DNA from: Ostreococcus mediterraneus
Lineage: Eukaryota; Chlorophyta; Mamiellophyceae; Mamiellales; Bathycoccaceae
Length of the DNA stretch: 64,000 nucleotides
Direction of reading: 5' to 3'
Assembly (NCBI GenBank): GCA_012295225.1
Contig: WMKK01000016.1
Span: 126,037-190,036, forward strand
Positions 10,247 through 20,107 of the stretch are shown piece after piece. Under the pieces are notes generated by a model. The model did not search any database and had not been told where the DNA came from. It saw only the letters and a list, made by a program, of their open reading frames with translations. The translations under genes and the position numbers were made by a program. Within the stretch, counting starts at the first letter, position 1. Each line of letters opens with the position of its first letter.

Positions 10247-12451
10247 ATGGCGAAGAAACAACGCGGGGTGGGCGGCAAGTCGCCCGGCGGCGGGAGCGCG
10301 GGCGCATCGAAACCGAAACACTCGCTCTCGGTGGTTGGACGCACGAATGGGAGCACGAATACGCATGAACGGAGTGCGGCGACGGTGAGACGGTTGCAAA
10401 TGTATAAACAGCGACCGGTGCGAGATGCCAAGGGGAAGATTTTAAAGCAAGATTTGCAGAGCAAGGAGTTGCCGAGCACGCGAATCGTGCCCGACCGACG
10501 ATGGTTTGGGAATACGCGCGTGATTGGGCAGAAACAATTGGAGGAGTTTAGAGAGGAGATGGCGACAAAGTCCAAGGATGGGTACACGGTATTGATTAAG
10601 CAGAAGAAATTACCCTTGTCGTTGTTGAAAGATCCCGAACGCGGACGAGCGAGACGAGTGAACTTATTAGGACAGACGTCATTTGCGGATACTTTTGGAT
10701 CGAATAAGCGACGAAAGAAGCCAAAACTGGCGTCAGATGATTTGCAAGCGTTAGCATCGAACGCAGAGAAAATGGGAGACGTCTATACGGAGGGTGTACA
10801 GACTGGAGTGATTACCGACCGCGATTTGGTCGTCGAGGATGACGGCGTGCGCCGCGAAGCCAAGGCGGGTATGTTTGAAAAGGGTCAGTCCAAGCGTATT
10901 TGGGGCGAGCTGTACAAAGTCGTGGATTCTTCTGACGTCATTATTCAAGTCATTGACGTTCGTGACCCCATGGGTACGCGCTGCTATCACTTGGAGCAAC
11001 ATTTGAAGAAGGATGCGATGAAGCGTCACAAGCACATGATTTTGTTGTTGAACAAGGTCGACTTGGTTCCAGCCTGGGTCACCAAGCGCTGGCTTCACAC
11101 ACTTTCGAGAGAGTTTCCGACGATCGCTTTCCACGCCTCGGTGAGCAATCCGTTCGGTAAAGGTGCGGTGTTATCATTGCTTCGACAATTTAGCCGTCTT
11201 CGCATGGATAAGCAAAATATCTCCGTCGGCTTTGTCGGGTACCCGAACGTCGGTAAATCGTCCGTAATCAACGCTTTACGGGCAAAACGTGTGTGCATTA
11301 CTGCGCCCATTCCTGGTGAGACCAAGGTGTGGCAGTACGTCAACTTGACGAAGCGTATCTTCTTAATCGATTGCCCGGGCGTCGTCTACCACGACACTGA
11401 AGACACGGATACTGATTCCGTGCTCAAGGGTGTGACGCGTATCTCCAACCTCGATGACGCGCAAGAGCACATTGCCGACGTTGTTGCTCGCGTGAAGGCG
11501 GAATATTTACGCCGCGCGTACAAAATTCCAAGCTGGACCGACCCAGATGACTTTTTGCGTCAAGTCGCGCGAATGAATGGCAAATTGCTCAAGGGTGGCG
11601 AAGAAGATGTCAACGCTGTGGCCAAGGTTATTTTGCAAGACTGGCAGCGTGGACGGATTCCTTGGTTTGCGCCACCGCCATCACTACCAGACGGCCCATC
11701 GCAGACGACGGTGAATGTCCTAGAAAGCGCGTCGGCAGTGGAGAAAGAAGCAGCGCAAGGCTTCGCCGCCGTTGCCGCAGAAGTCACCATGCGCCAGGTG
11801 CATCGCCGTATGCCTCAAGCGCACGGTTTATTTGACGAAGAAGACGCGCATGACCAAGAATACGCGACGGAAGACGAAGATGAGCCCGCGTCTGAGGCTG
11901 AAGACGATGATGACGATGATGACAACGAAGACGATGGCGAGGGAGGCAAGGCGTCCAAGCGCAAGCGCGACGCGTTATCCGACGACGAAGTCGACGAAGA
12001 ACGCGACGAGGACGAAGAGGAAGACGAAAAACAAGCGCCTCCAGTACATGGTGAACTCTCCGAAAGCGAAGATGTCGACATTAACGACGAAACAGGAGGT
12101 GGCATTGATGAAGAAACTCTCAAAAAGTTTGCGTCTGACGATGATGAAGACGACAACGACGATAGCGATAGCGACAGCGACGGCTACGGCCCCGGCGGAT
12201 TATCATTTGACCAAGTCCTCGCAGAAATCAAGGGTGAAGTCAAAGAAAAACCATCAGGCGTGAGTGGAAGCAATAAATCTCACAAGAAGCCACGTGGGGA
12301 GACATACGGAGCGGCGAAACCCAAAGGCAAGGCACACAAAGGCACAGTGTCCTTCGTATCCAAGGCCAAGGCGGATGACGGCAAACGCGACCGAAGCAAG
12401 GGCGCTCGACGTCCGACGCGCGAAAAGCGTTCAAAGATGTTAGACATCTGA
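10247..12451 (+). CDS. NOG2: NOG2/GNL2 nucleolar circularly permuted GTPase
   Basis: Single exon of 734 residues. The N-terminus (MAKKQRGVGGK..., KHSLSVVGRTNGS) and the block SRIVPDRRWFGNTRVI-like at residues 75-95 are typical of NOG2/NUG2. GTPase motifs occur in permuted order: NKVD (G4) near residue 267, GYPNVGKSS (G1) near 331, and DCPGV (G3) near 376, all in the YlqF/YawG arrangement. The C-terminal third is strongly acidic (long D/E runs) and ends in a basic tail, as in nucleolar proteins. Yeast Nog2 docks on pre-60S particles in the nucleus before export. The length agrees with the family (about 500-730). ATG at 10247 is the first in frame. Confidence 0.95.
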   Translation: MAKKQRGVGGKSPGGGSAGASKPKHSLSVVGRTNGSTNTHERSAATVRRLQMYKQRPVRDAKGKILKQDLQSKELPSTRIVPDRRWFGNTRVIGQKQLEEFREEMATKSKDGYTVLIKQKKLPLSLLKDPERGRARRVNLLGQTSFADTFGSNKRRKKPKLASDDLQALASNAEKMGDVYTEGVQTGVITDRDLVVEDDGVRREAKAGMFEKGQSKRIWGELYKVVDSSDVIIQVIDVRDPMGTRCYHLEQHLKKDAMKRHKHMILLLNKVDLVPAWVTKRWLHTLSREFPTIAFHASVSNPFGKGAVLSLLRQFSRLRMDKQNISVGFVGYPNVGKSSVINALRAKRVCITAPIPGETKVWQYVNLTKRIFLIDCPGVVYHDTEDTDTDSVLKGVTRISNLDDAQEHIADVVARVKAEYLRRAYKIPSWTDPDDFLRQVARMNGKLLKGGEEDVNAVAKVILQDWQRGRIPWFAPPPSLPDGPSQTTVNVLESASAVEKEAAQGFAAVAAEVTMRQVHRRMPQAHGLFDEEDAHDQEYATEDEDEPASEAEDDDDDDDNEDDGEGGKASKRKRDALSDDEVDEERDEDEEEDEKQAPPVHGELSESEDVDINDETGGGIDEETLKKFASDDDEDDNDDSDSDSDGYGPGGLSFDQVLAEIKGEVKEKPSGVSGSNKSHKKPRGETYGAAKPKGKAHKGTVSFVSKAKADDGKRDRSKGARRPTREKRSKMLDI

Positions 12452-12572
12452 AGAAAAAGTGTTGTAACTTGAACAAGCAGAAAACGATTTTATATTTTAT
12501 GTATAAACGCTCGCTGGATAGATTTTTTCAATGTGTATGGACCTATTACTACTAATCTGATTGTTTCGTGAA

Positions 12573-13493
12573 TCATCGCGGTTGCTGCGCGTCCGCAGCG
12601 TCGCCGATGAGGGGCAATTTAATAGTCTTCCCTCGCGCCGACTGCACCGCGCCCGCCGTACACGACAAGTAGGTGAAAAAGAAGACGGTATTGAAGAACA
12701 AAATCTCCGCCTGCAATCCAACGCCTGCGGTGGGGCCGCTGCCGTCAATGCCTTGAAATGTGCGCGTTAGTAAATCCGGAACGATGAGCAAAATGTCCAA
12801 CAACACGGCTTGCTGGGCGTTGAAGCGCACGAAACGCTTCATGTTTTGATTCTGTACGACGCCTAAATACGTGCCAAAAAACACGACGACTTGTAAAAAC
12901 CCGAGCGAGCCCCAGAGTTGAATCAACGGCGCGATAGGTAACAGCACTAAACTCAGCGCCGGCGCTTGCATGAAAAGAAATTTCGAATACTTCAGCCCGT
13001 CGAGCAGAGGAAGCATGTACACCAACGCCGCAATCGCGCGCTCAGAGAAATCGTACTCCTCGTCATCGCCATCCATACTCTTACGCACAGGAGACGATGA
13101 ATTTGATTTTTCACGTCGAATACGCGCTTGCGCGGCAGCCAAATCCGCGGCGATCGACTTCGCTTCCGCTTGAGCCGCCGCATCCAACGCGGGTTTCGCG
13201 TTTGCGCGCTGCGCCGCTCTATCCGCCTCCTCGCGCTCTTGCGCAGGATCCTTCATCGGTGCCGCGCCGTAATCCCCCAAAAGCTTATCCAAATTACTCA
13301 TCGTATCTTCAACCTTCTTACGCTCGGCATCGCCACCATCGTTCGCGCCGGCGCGCACCACGACCGACGTTGTTCTCGTCTTGAGCGCCATCGTGCGGCA
13401 GTCATGGTGCCCATGGCGACGGTGACGATGCGTCGTCGTCGTCGTCGTCGTCGCGGTCGTCGCGCGCACCGTCGGTGTCATCGTCGCAAACAT
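12573..13493 (-). CDS. TIC20: TIC20-family plastid inner-envelope translocon protein
   Basis: Taken from the ATG at 13493, 306 residues. The first 55 residues are rich in Thr/Arg/His without acids, a plausible plastid transit peptide. A charged segment with coiled-coil character follows (AERKKVEDTMSNLDKLL; AQARIRREKSN). From about residue 150 the protein has the Tic20 fold: ERAIAALVYMLPLLDGLKYSK, then four hydrophobic helices with RFVRFNAQQAVLLDI in the middle and a last segment ending at SARGKTIKLPLIGDAA. Tic20 forms part of the channel importing proteins across the inner plastid envelope. It is convergent with the preceding NOG2 gene, 121 bases apart. Which Tic20 subtype (I, II, IV, V) cannot be decided by eye. 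Confidence 0.82.
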   Translation of the reverse strand: MFATMTPTVRATTATTTTTTTHRHRRHGHHDCRTMALKTRTTSVVVRAGANDGGDAERKKVEDTMSNLDKLLGDYGAAPMKDPAQEREEADRAAQRANAKPALDAAAQAEAKSIAADLAAAQARIRREKSNSSSPVRKSMDGDDEEYDFSERAIAALVYMLPLLDGLKYSKFLFMQAPALSLVLLPIAPLIQLWGSLGFLQVVVFFGTYLGVVQNQNMKRFVRFNAQQAVLLDILLIVPDLLTRTFQGIDGSGPTAGVGLQAEILFFNTVFFFTYLSCTAGAVQSARGKTIKLPLIGDAADAQQPR

Positions 13494-13787
13494 GTCTATC
13501 GTTCCCGTGCCCGAGCCCGTTCGTTCGTGCGCCTCGTGGCGTCGGACAGTGAAGCTTGTGGATTTAATCACTCATCTATGACGACGTCATCCAAAATGTC
13601 ACGACATGTCCCGTCGACGGAGCGTTTTCGCGACGCATACGCGCCGACCGCGCGCGCTTGAGCGCGTTTTGTGCGAGCATGCGTCTCGTTATGACTATGT
13701 GTGTGTGTGTATTTGACAATTCAATCGATCACGTGCGGGTTAACGTACGAGGGGGATGTCGAAAACAGAGAACGTACGCTCCGCGCG

Positions 13788-14274
13788 TTACATGCCTTGA
13801 CCGGCGAGGTAGTCGCCAAACTGCTCGACGTGCGCGGATACCTGCCGCGTTTCTAAATTATTCCCATGAATCCCAATCACGAACGCTGTTTTGGTTTTTT
13901 TCACCACGACGCCGTAATCGGCGCCCTTTTTACCGCGCACGACGCCGTAATCGTCGCCGCCGCTCAGAAAGACGTACCGCGTGCCTCCGACGACGATGCC
14001 TTCGCTCGCGCGCGCGATGGGATCAGCAAACAACTCATTAAGCTTGGCCGCTTCATCGGCATTGAATCCAGGGAAATGCTCGGATTGGCCCCAGATGTTA
14101 CCCGCGTGGTCCGCGATGGCGCACGCTGAGAGCGCCCCGGAGCTCTCGGCGTCGCTCGCGCGCACCGTAGAAAGCGACTCAATCATCGCCTGCGTCGGAC
14201 GCGTACGCGCGCGCGCAAAACACTCGTCAGTACAACGCGCACACACGCGCACGCGACGTAGACAACAACGACAT
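13788..14274 (-). CDS. PRF: Profilin, two exons
   Basis: Exon 2, 13788-14189, encodes the body of profilin: ALSACAIADHAGNIWGQSEHFPGF, GTRYVFLSGGDDYGVVRGKKGADYGVVVKKTKTAFVIGIH and a terminal helix ending HVEQFGDYLAGQGM. These are the actin- and proline-binding surfaces of plant-type profilins. The acceptor is CGACGCAG, with CTGAC 40 bases before it. The start is best placed at 14274: exon 1 (14245-14274) encodes MSLLSTSRAR and joins in frame after a GTGTGCG donor, giving about 143 residues, close to the usual 130. The splice phase is the one combination that keeps the frame, but the short exon itself is unproven. Profilin controls actin monomer supply in the cytosol. Confidence 0.82.
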
Positions 14275-14408
14275 GAGCAAACAAACATCCACGTCGTCAT
14301 CATCATCATCGTCGTCATCGTCATCGTCGACACGCAACCAATCAATCAATCTGTCCCGTCGAGCAACTACCAGCAGCCTCGACCCACGACAGCGCACGAC
14401 GACAGCGC

Positions 14409-14451
<43 letters not shown>

Positions 14452-14716
14452 TCGCATCACCCACGCACATCCCAAGACATGGCGACGCGCCGTTCGCACA
14501 CCACCCGCGCCCCGCGACGTCGTGTGCGGTGGCCGCGTCAAACGTTCACTGGGCTCCACACACACGAGTCCCCTGTCCCCTGGTCATGATTGGTCAATTC
14601 ACCCCGTGTGCCCTCGCCGTCAACACCTAAGATGCGACTATACGCCATTCGCCGACGACGACGCACACGACGACGCCTACGACGACGCGCGAACGTGCGC
14701 ACAGTTGACACGCGAT
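14275..14716. promoter_or_regulatory. Divergent intergenic region between profilin and the TLC gene, with trinucleotide runs
   Basis: About 440 bases. It holds a CATCATCGTC-type run at roughly 14293-14330 and a perfect (GAC)n run at about 14408-14450. Long frames pass through both runs on each strand, but they encode only Ser, Asp or Thr tracts and are taken as chance. The TLC frame is open through this whole region, so a longer N-terminus is formally possible. Nothing else is recognised. Confidence 0.45.
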
Positions 14717-15643
14717 ATGACGGTGCCGCAACCGAGCGCGGTGACGAGTCTCACGCGCATGGTTGCCGGCGTCGTCGCGTGGGAGGGTGCGTTTCAGATC
14801 TCAAAATTCTTTTTACGACACCTTCCCGAACGCGACGACAAGGAGCGGACGTATAAACGCGCGGCGGCGTCGTATATCGTGAGTTTTATACATGCCTTCT
14901 TTTTGACCTGGGCTGGGTGGACGATCGTGCGCGAGCTTGAGTTTGGTGGAGCGAGCGCGAGCGCGGAGCGGCTGTCGCTGTACGCCAACGACGACGCGTC
15001 GTTTGTGGGATTCGTGGAGATTGTCACGATTGCATTCTTTAGCTATGTGGTGTATGATTTATTACACGTGATTGATCAGTATCCTGATTTGGGTGGGGTG
15101 GATATATTAGCGCATCATTTCGGGTTTTTTGCGGCGGCGTTGTTGGCGTACGCGTACGGCGCCTACCCGCTCATGTTGGGATGGTTGTGCACGTGCGAGA
15201 CGTCTACGCCGGTGTTGAATGTGCGCTTTTTTATCAAGTCTTGGCGAGAGATGGAGTACACGTTGCCGAATATTGATGCCATTGCGTCGATGTTGGGGAT
15301 GAAAACGCGAGGGGTGATTGCGGGGAATTGGATGGAATATTACGTGTCGGTGGCGTTTTTGTGGGTGTTTGTGGCGGTGCGCGTCATCGGCTATGGGTAC
15401 GCCCTGATTCGTTTAACTGGAGATTTAAAACTCGTGGATGACAATTTTATTCCATACACCGTACGTGCGATATTGTACACGCTCACGTGCGCTGGATTGA
15501 TGTTGAATCTGGTGTGGAGTTATAAAATTTACGGCATGTGCAGACACTTTCGGCGCAAAGTTTTAAAGCAACGAGACGACTCTGGCGATAAAATGAGCGA
15601 CAGCGAAGAGGATGCGACGACGACAACGACTAAACGTAGCTAA
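14717..15643 (+). CDS. TLC-domain (TRAM/LAG1/CLN8-like) membrane protein
   Basis: The ATG at 14717 gives 308 residues and starts just before the first conserved sequence. Six or seven hydrophobic helices occur (SYIVSFIHAFFLTWAGW, FVGFVEIVTIAFFSYVVYDLLHVI, ILAHHFGFFAAALLAYAYGAY, EYYVSVAFLWVFVAVRVIGYGY, VRAILYTLTCAGLMLNLVWSYKIYG). The sequence D.......D.L.HH.......... followed by F.E.S.P.LN.R.F-like text (TCETSTPVLNVRFFIKS) matches the TLC domain. The tail is acidic and Thr rich. Without the catalytic His-His of ceramide synthases in the usual Lag1 context beyond AHHFG, a TMEM56/TLCD-like role in membrane lipid handling is more likely than ceramide synthesis. Function is otherwise unknown. Confidence 0.75.
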   Translation: MTVPQPSAVTSLTRMVAGVVAWEGAFQISKFFLRHLPERDDKERTYKRAAASYIVSFIHAFFLTWAGWTIVRELEFGGASASAERLSLYANDDASFVGFVEIVTIAFFSYVVYDLLHVIDQYPDLGGVDILAHHFGFFAAALLAYAYGAYPLMLGWLCTCETSTPVLNVRFFIKSWREMEYTLPNIDAIASMLGMKTRGVIAGNWMEYYVSVAFLWVFVAVRVIGYGYALIRLTGDLKLVDDNFIPYTVRAILYTLTCAGLMLNLVWSYKIYGMCRHFRRKVLKQRDDSGDKMSDSEEDATTTTTKRS

Positions 15644-15673
15644 AGTTGATGTTTGCCGAAACGTAGCTAAAGT

Positions 15674-15705
<32 letters not shown>
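15632..15705 (+). repeat. 20-base direct repeat spanning the TLC stop codon, running into a (GAT)n microsatellite
   Basis: The sequence AAACGTAGCTAAAGTTGATG occurs at 15632-15651 and again at 15659-15678. The second copy runs straight into about ten GAT units ending near 15705. The first copy contains the TLC stop codon, so the duplication looks like replication slippage in the 3' flank. Confidence 0.9.
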
Positions 15706-15851
15706 CGCGGTGCATGATGTAATAACGTTATAAATCTTGTGTTTTACAAAAGAGTCGTCGCGTGCCTCCTCTATGTCTGTGTTTTCTCGTCGCGCGATTA
15801 CGCGCTTATTACTTACTCGCCGTATATATATACCGGTACGCGCGTGACGCA

Positions 15852-17295
15852 TCAGTACCGTCGCATGAAACCGCCACCACCGCTTCGTCGATCGCCACCT
15901 CGGTTCCACGGTAAGGAAGATTCGCGCGGTGCCGGTGGTGGCGGCGCTTGGCGTCTGTCCCGGGTGGAAGATTCGCGGAACTTCCCGCCAGCCCCGGCGG
16001 GTTGAAAACCAGTGGCGATGACCGTCACGGCGATTTCCCCCGAGTACTTTTCATCCACGACAGAGCCAAAAATGACGTTGGCAGCCGGGTCAGCTAAAGA
16101 GGTGACGACTTCAGACACGGCGTTGACTTCCATCAAGGTCATATCTGGACCACCAGTGATGTTGAACACGATGCCAGACGCGCGGTCGATGGAGTGTTCG
16201 ACGAGCGGCGCGCTCATCGCCGCGCGCGCGGCTTCCTCTGCTCTGCCCTTACCGCTAGCCACGCCAACGCCCAACATTGCAGTGCCGCTGTCTTTCATCA
16301 CTGCCCGAACGTCAGCGAAATCGACGTTGACGAGACCCGGGATGGTAATAATATCTGAGATGCCTTGCACGCCTTGACGTAGCACGTCGTCGGCGAGCAA
16401 AAACGCCTCCTGCAGCGCCGTGCCCTCCTCCACCACATCAAGCAATCGGTCGTTAGGGATCACGATGAGCGTGTCAACATTCGCACGCAAAGCTTCGATC
16501 GCTTCAGTGGCTTGTTGAATGCGTCTTCGACCTTCGAAAGAGAATGGATACGTCACCACGCCGACGGTTAAAATTCCCTTCTCCCGCGCGAGCTTTGCCA
16601 CGACGGGCGCCGAACCAGATCCAGTACCACCACCCATACCCGCGGTGATGAACACCATGTCCGAACCTTCCACCGCGTTGTTAATCGCCGCTCGGCTTTC
16701 ATTCGCAGCGATTTCACCGAGCTCTGGGTTACCACCCGTGCCCAAACCGCGCGTCACTTGTTCACCAATTTGAAGCTTATTCTCCGCCAACGCGTTCACG
16801 AGCGCCTGAGCGTCGGTATTCACCGCCCAGAATTCAACACCCTACGACAATGGTAATACAATACACGAGAATACGCGACAACGTCAGCACGACGAAGATA
16901 TCCATCGACGAATCGACCATTGAAATTCAAATGTCAATTTTAAAAATCAAACGCCCGCGGCTCCTTTGCCTCCTCCTTGTCGTCGTCGTCGTCGTCTACG
17001 AGTCCGCCCGTAGGCGCCAATCCGAGACGACGCATGCCATCAACGTCGCGCACCGCGCACCGCGCATCGTCAAACGCATCGCACGCACCTGTAACCCACT
17101 GGAAATCATCCGATTCACCGCATTCCCACCGCCTCCACCGCACCCGATGACTTTGATCTTCGCCGCGCTCGCGCGCACGTCAACGCCAGCGCGACGCGCG
17201 ACGCGCGTGTTCGTGCGCGTGCGCGCGCATCGCGCATCGCGCGTCGCCAATCCATGGATCGTCGAATGTCGTAACGACGCCGATACGGTGGACAT
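15852..17295 (-). CDS. FTSZ1: Plastid division protein FtsZ1, two exons
   Basis: Exon 1 is 17089-17295 and exon 2 is 15852-16841. The 247-base intron has a GTGCGT donor and GTAG acceptor and is in phase 0, joining ...NRMISSGLQ to [12 protein letters not shown]. The start at 17295 gives a Ser/Arg-rich transit peptide ([19 protein letters not shown]...) and 398 residues. GTP-binding motifs are [17 protein letters not shown] and the tubulin signature GMGGGTGSG. The text [29 protein letters not shown] and [13 protein letters not shown] follows plant FtsZ1 rather than FtsZ2, and the C-terminus lacks a clear FtsZ2-type core motif. FtsZ1 and FtsZ2 form the stromal Z ring. The frame continues to 17475, but that would overlap exon 1 of the divergent aminotransferase, so 17295 is preferred. 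Confidence 0.92.
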
Positions 17296-17459
17296 TGGTA
17301 TCGCGTGGAGACGACTGAGGACACATCGTCGCCCCACTGATCGACGCGCACGCGCCCGCCGTTTCGCGAGTGCGCCGACGCGAGCGAGCGTGAGAGGACA
17401 TGGCCGACATAGATGTGCGTGTGCGACGCGATGGCGATGCGAACGCGCCGCGCTGAGCG
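17296..17459. promoter_or_regulatory. Short shared promoter between FtsZ1 and the branched-chain aminotransferase
   Basis: If FtsZ1 starts at 17295 and the aminotransferase at 17460, only 164 bases separate the two start codons, so both promoters and 5' leaders must fit here. The sequence is GC-rich with no TATA-like element that I can see. The boundaries depend on the two start choices. Confidence 0.45.
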
Positions 17460-18822
17460 ATGGATGCGGTGACAAAACGCGTCGTAAGACCTGCGCTTTT
17501 TGAGACTCGTGGTGTTTTGAATTCGCACGCGTGTTTTGCGCGCGTGCGCGTCGGTGCGCGTGGACTGACCGCGGTGAATGGTTTTTGACGCGTATTAGAG
17601 CGGGCAGTTAGTGGTGAAACCGACGCCTCGGCCGTTACCGAGGTGTCCGGATGAAGAGTTGGGGTTCGGAACGGTGCGTCGAGAGAGAGCTATCCGCAAA
17701 CGCGACGACGCGTACTTTTGTGTATAGATAGTTCGCGGTAACGTTGGATGACACGAGCCGAGTGTATTGACGAGTGATGTTTGCATTGTTTTCGCGCGTG
17801 TTTAGGTGATTACAGATCACATGTTAAAAGTGGAGTGGTCGGTGGATGGCGGCTGGGGCGCGCCCGCCATCGTGCCGAGCGGTCCCGTCGGGTTGCACCC
17901 GTTCGCGCACGTGTTTCACTACGCGGTGGAGTGTTATGAGGGTATGAAAGCATACGTGGATTCAAATGATCGCGTGCGTTTGTATCGTCCGCAGATGAAT
18001 ATGGAGCGGTTTCGAACATCCGCGGGACGGATGTCGCTGCCAGATTTTAACGGCGGCGAGTTGTTAAAATGCATCGAGCGTTTGGTTGATCTCGATAAAG
18101 ATTGGATTCCGAAAAAGCGTGGGTACTCTATGTACTTACGACCGGTGATTTTCTCCACCACGCCGTGGTTGGGATTGACGCAGTGCGCAGAGGCGATGAT
18201 TTTAGTTCTTTGTTGTCCGGTGGGGCCGTATTTCAAGTCTGGGTTTGTGCCGATTAAACTCAGCGTAGACGCTAAATATATTCGAGCCTGGCCGGGTGGT
18301 ACAGGTAACGTTAAATCTGGAGGTAACTATGGTCCAACAGTTATTTCTCAAGCCGCTGCGGCGTCTAACGGATGCTCACAATCGTTATTCGTCTATGCCA
18401 AGGAGGAATACGTCACCGAAGCGGGAACGATGAACATTTTCTTTCTCTGGCGAGACGAGCGCGGGGTAAAGCAGCTCGTTACTCCAACTTTAGATGACGG
18501 CACAATCTTGCCTGGCGTTACTCGTCAAAGCGTTCTTGAACTCAGTCGCCAATGGAACGAGTGCGAGACGATTGAACGAATGATTCCATTTGCCGACGTC
18601 CTCGCCGCCTCTGCGCGCGGCGACCTTTTGGAAGTCTTTGGCACCGGTACCGCCGCCGTCATCCAACCCGTCAGCGGCATTGTCTACGAAGGTCGTGAAA
18701 TCAATCCATCCGAACCATTCGACGACAAATCCTTCCAACGTCGCCTCACTGATTATTTGATCAGCATTCAATACGGCGATATCGAACACCCGTGGTCGCA
18801 CGTCGTGCCGCGCTTTGACTAG
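17460..18822 (+). CDS. BCAT: Branched-chain amino acid aminotransferase (class IV PLP), three exons
   Basis: Exons 17460-17543, 17599-17673 and 17806-18822 join in phase 0. The result is a 391-residue protein: a targeting peptide (MDAVTKRVVRPALFETRGVL), then PTPRPLPRCPDEELGFGT, then VITDHMLKVEWSVDGGWG. Donors are GTGCGC and GTGCGT; a CTGAC lies in intron 1. The large exon carries BCAT landmarks: FHYAVECYEGMKAY, RMSLPDFNGGELL, IRAWPGGTGNVKSGGNYGPT with the PLP lysine in TGNVKSGGNYG, TEAGTMNIFFLW and GDLLEVFGTGTAAVIQPV. The enzyme transfers amino groups between Leu/Ile/Val and 2-oxoglutarate. The peptide suggests mitochondrial or plastid location. Exon 3 is certain; exon 2 is strongly supported by homology; exon 1 is the best in-frame choice. 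Confidence 0.92.
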
Positions 18823-19100
18823 CGGGTCGGCCGAGCGTCGAAACGCGTTTCCCTCGATTCAGCCTTCTGTTCCGAGAAACCACGCGCACAATTCTTTCCC
18901 TAGTTATTAATCAAATAATACTGTACATTATCATCCAGCGATATCACCAAGATCGATCCAAGACGTCGATTCGTGTGTCGTCGTCAACCTCTAAAACTTT
19001 TTTTTCGCTCATTCGAGGCGTTTTTTTTCGCCACTCGTCGACGCGACGCCGCGCGACGCCCACGCACGCGCGTGCACACACACACGCACATAGGTATACG

Positions 19101-20063
19101 ATGATGATGATCTCGTCCGCGTCGTCGGCGCGCGTGGCGCCTGCGCAACGAAAAAGTACCACGCGTTTCAGCGATAACGGTCGACCGATGGTGCATGCGC
19201 ACGGATTACGACGCAGTACACTCACCGTGACGCACGGATCGCGATTCGAAGACGCCAAGGCGCCAGTGCAAACCCACGCCTTCAATGCATTTGATGTTTC
19301 ACGCAAGACCAAGGCACGCGTGACGGCTCGGGAGGGCGTAAAGTTGAGCGCGCTGGCGGTGGCCAACGCCTCGAGCGCGGATTACGGGGGCGCCGGGACA
19401 TCACCCGCGAGTGGGGGATCGAACGCGCCTAACCCGGTGGAGAAGTTTATGCAGGGCATGCGTGATCGATTATCGTGCGATCCAAACTTTTTTTTTAAAC
19501 TCGGGGCGGAGATTACGATTGACGAGTTTATTACTCTGTTTGTAAACGTCGCGGTTCGGGGGAACCCGCTGACTTGGAATGTATCCGAGCAACTGGCTAC
19601 GGCGTGCCAAATGTTTACCTCGGCGATTAACGATACGTTGATTGTATACTTTTTGGCGCCGACCAAGGCGAGTGCGGGGAAAAAGCCGGAAATCGCGAGC
19701 GTGTTTGAAAAAGGTGACTACACGCTCGCTCAACGCGCCATGTGCTTTGTGAACAAGGCAAAGTTCTACGCCGCCATCGGGGCAGTGTCGTGTACGATAT
19801 CCATGTTCTTGGCGCTCGCACTCGGTGGGAACATCGGCGGGTTCACGCACGAAGTGTTATTCCGATCCATCGCCACTGGTGGTTTACACATGGGTTTGAG
19901 CGCGAACACGCGCTACCAAATTGTAAACGGTATTGAGCGCGTGTGCTACGACAAGTTACCCACGAACGTGGCCAAGAGCGCGTCTGTGGCCGTGCGCATG
20001 GGTAATAACTTCTTGGGCGCGAGATTATGGATGCTCATGGCTCAGTTTACGGGCTTGAGCTGA
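19101..20063 (+). CDS. RETICULATA-related (DUF3411) plastid envelope protein
   Basis: The ATG ATG ATG at 19101 gives 320 residues; upstream codons in the same frame add only repeats. About the first 100 residues look like a transit peptide (Ser/Thr/Arg/Ala rich). From residue about 115: NPVEKFMQGMRDRLSCDPNF followed by FFKLGAEITIDEFITLF, then hydrophobic segments TLIVYFLAPT, FYAAIGAVSCTISMFLALALGG and ARLWMLMAQFTGL. The pattern L..DP.F.FK.G.E...D matches the RETICULATA/DUF3411 family of plant plastid envelope proteins, which affect leaf development and plastid metabolism through an unknown biochemical activity. The YQIVNGIE segment near the end also fits the family. It is convergent with the SET gene, 44 bases away. 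Confidence 0.75.
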   Translation: MMMISSASSARVAPAQRKSTTRFSDNGRPMVHAHGLRRSTLTVTHGSRFEDAKAPVQTHAFNAFDVSRKTKARVTAREGVKLSALAVANASSADYGGAGTSPASGGSNAPNPVEKFMQGMRDRLSCDPNFFFKLGAEITIDEFITLFVNVAVRGNPLTWNVSEQLATACQMFTSAINDTLIVYFLAPTKASAGKKPEIASVFEKGDYTLAQRAMCFVNKAKFYAAIGAVSCTISMFLALALGGNIGGFTHEVLFRSIATGGLHMGLSANTRYQIVNGIERVCYDKLPTNVAKSASVAVRMGNNFLGARLWMLMAQFTGLS

Positions 20064-20107
20064 TCAGCAACTCGACTTGTGTAATATTAAAAAGTCAAAA
20101 GTCAGGT

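Noticed and set aside
11213-11222. Evening-element 9-mer inside NOG2 and another near 63250 inside the B-box gene
   Set aside because: Both lie in coding sequence; a 9-mer is expected about once by chance in this much DNA on two strands.
14275-14716. 148-residue N-terminal extension of the TLC frame
   Set aside because: It is Ser and Asp tracts from trinucleotide runs; the TLC domain is complete from 14717.
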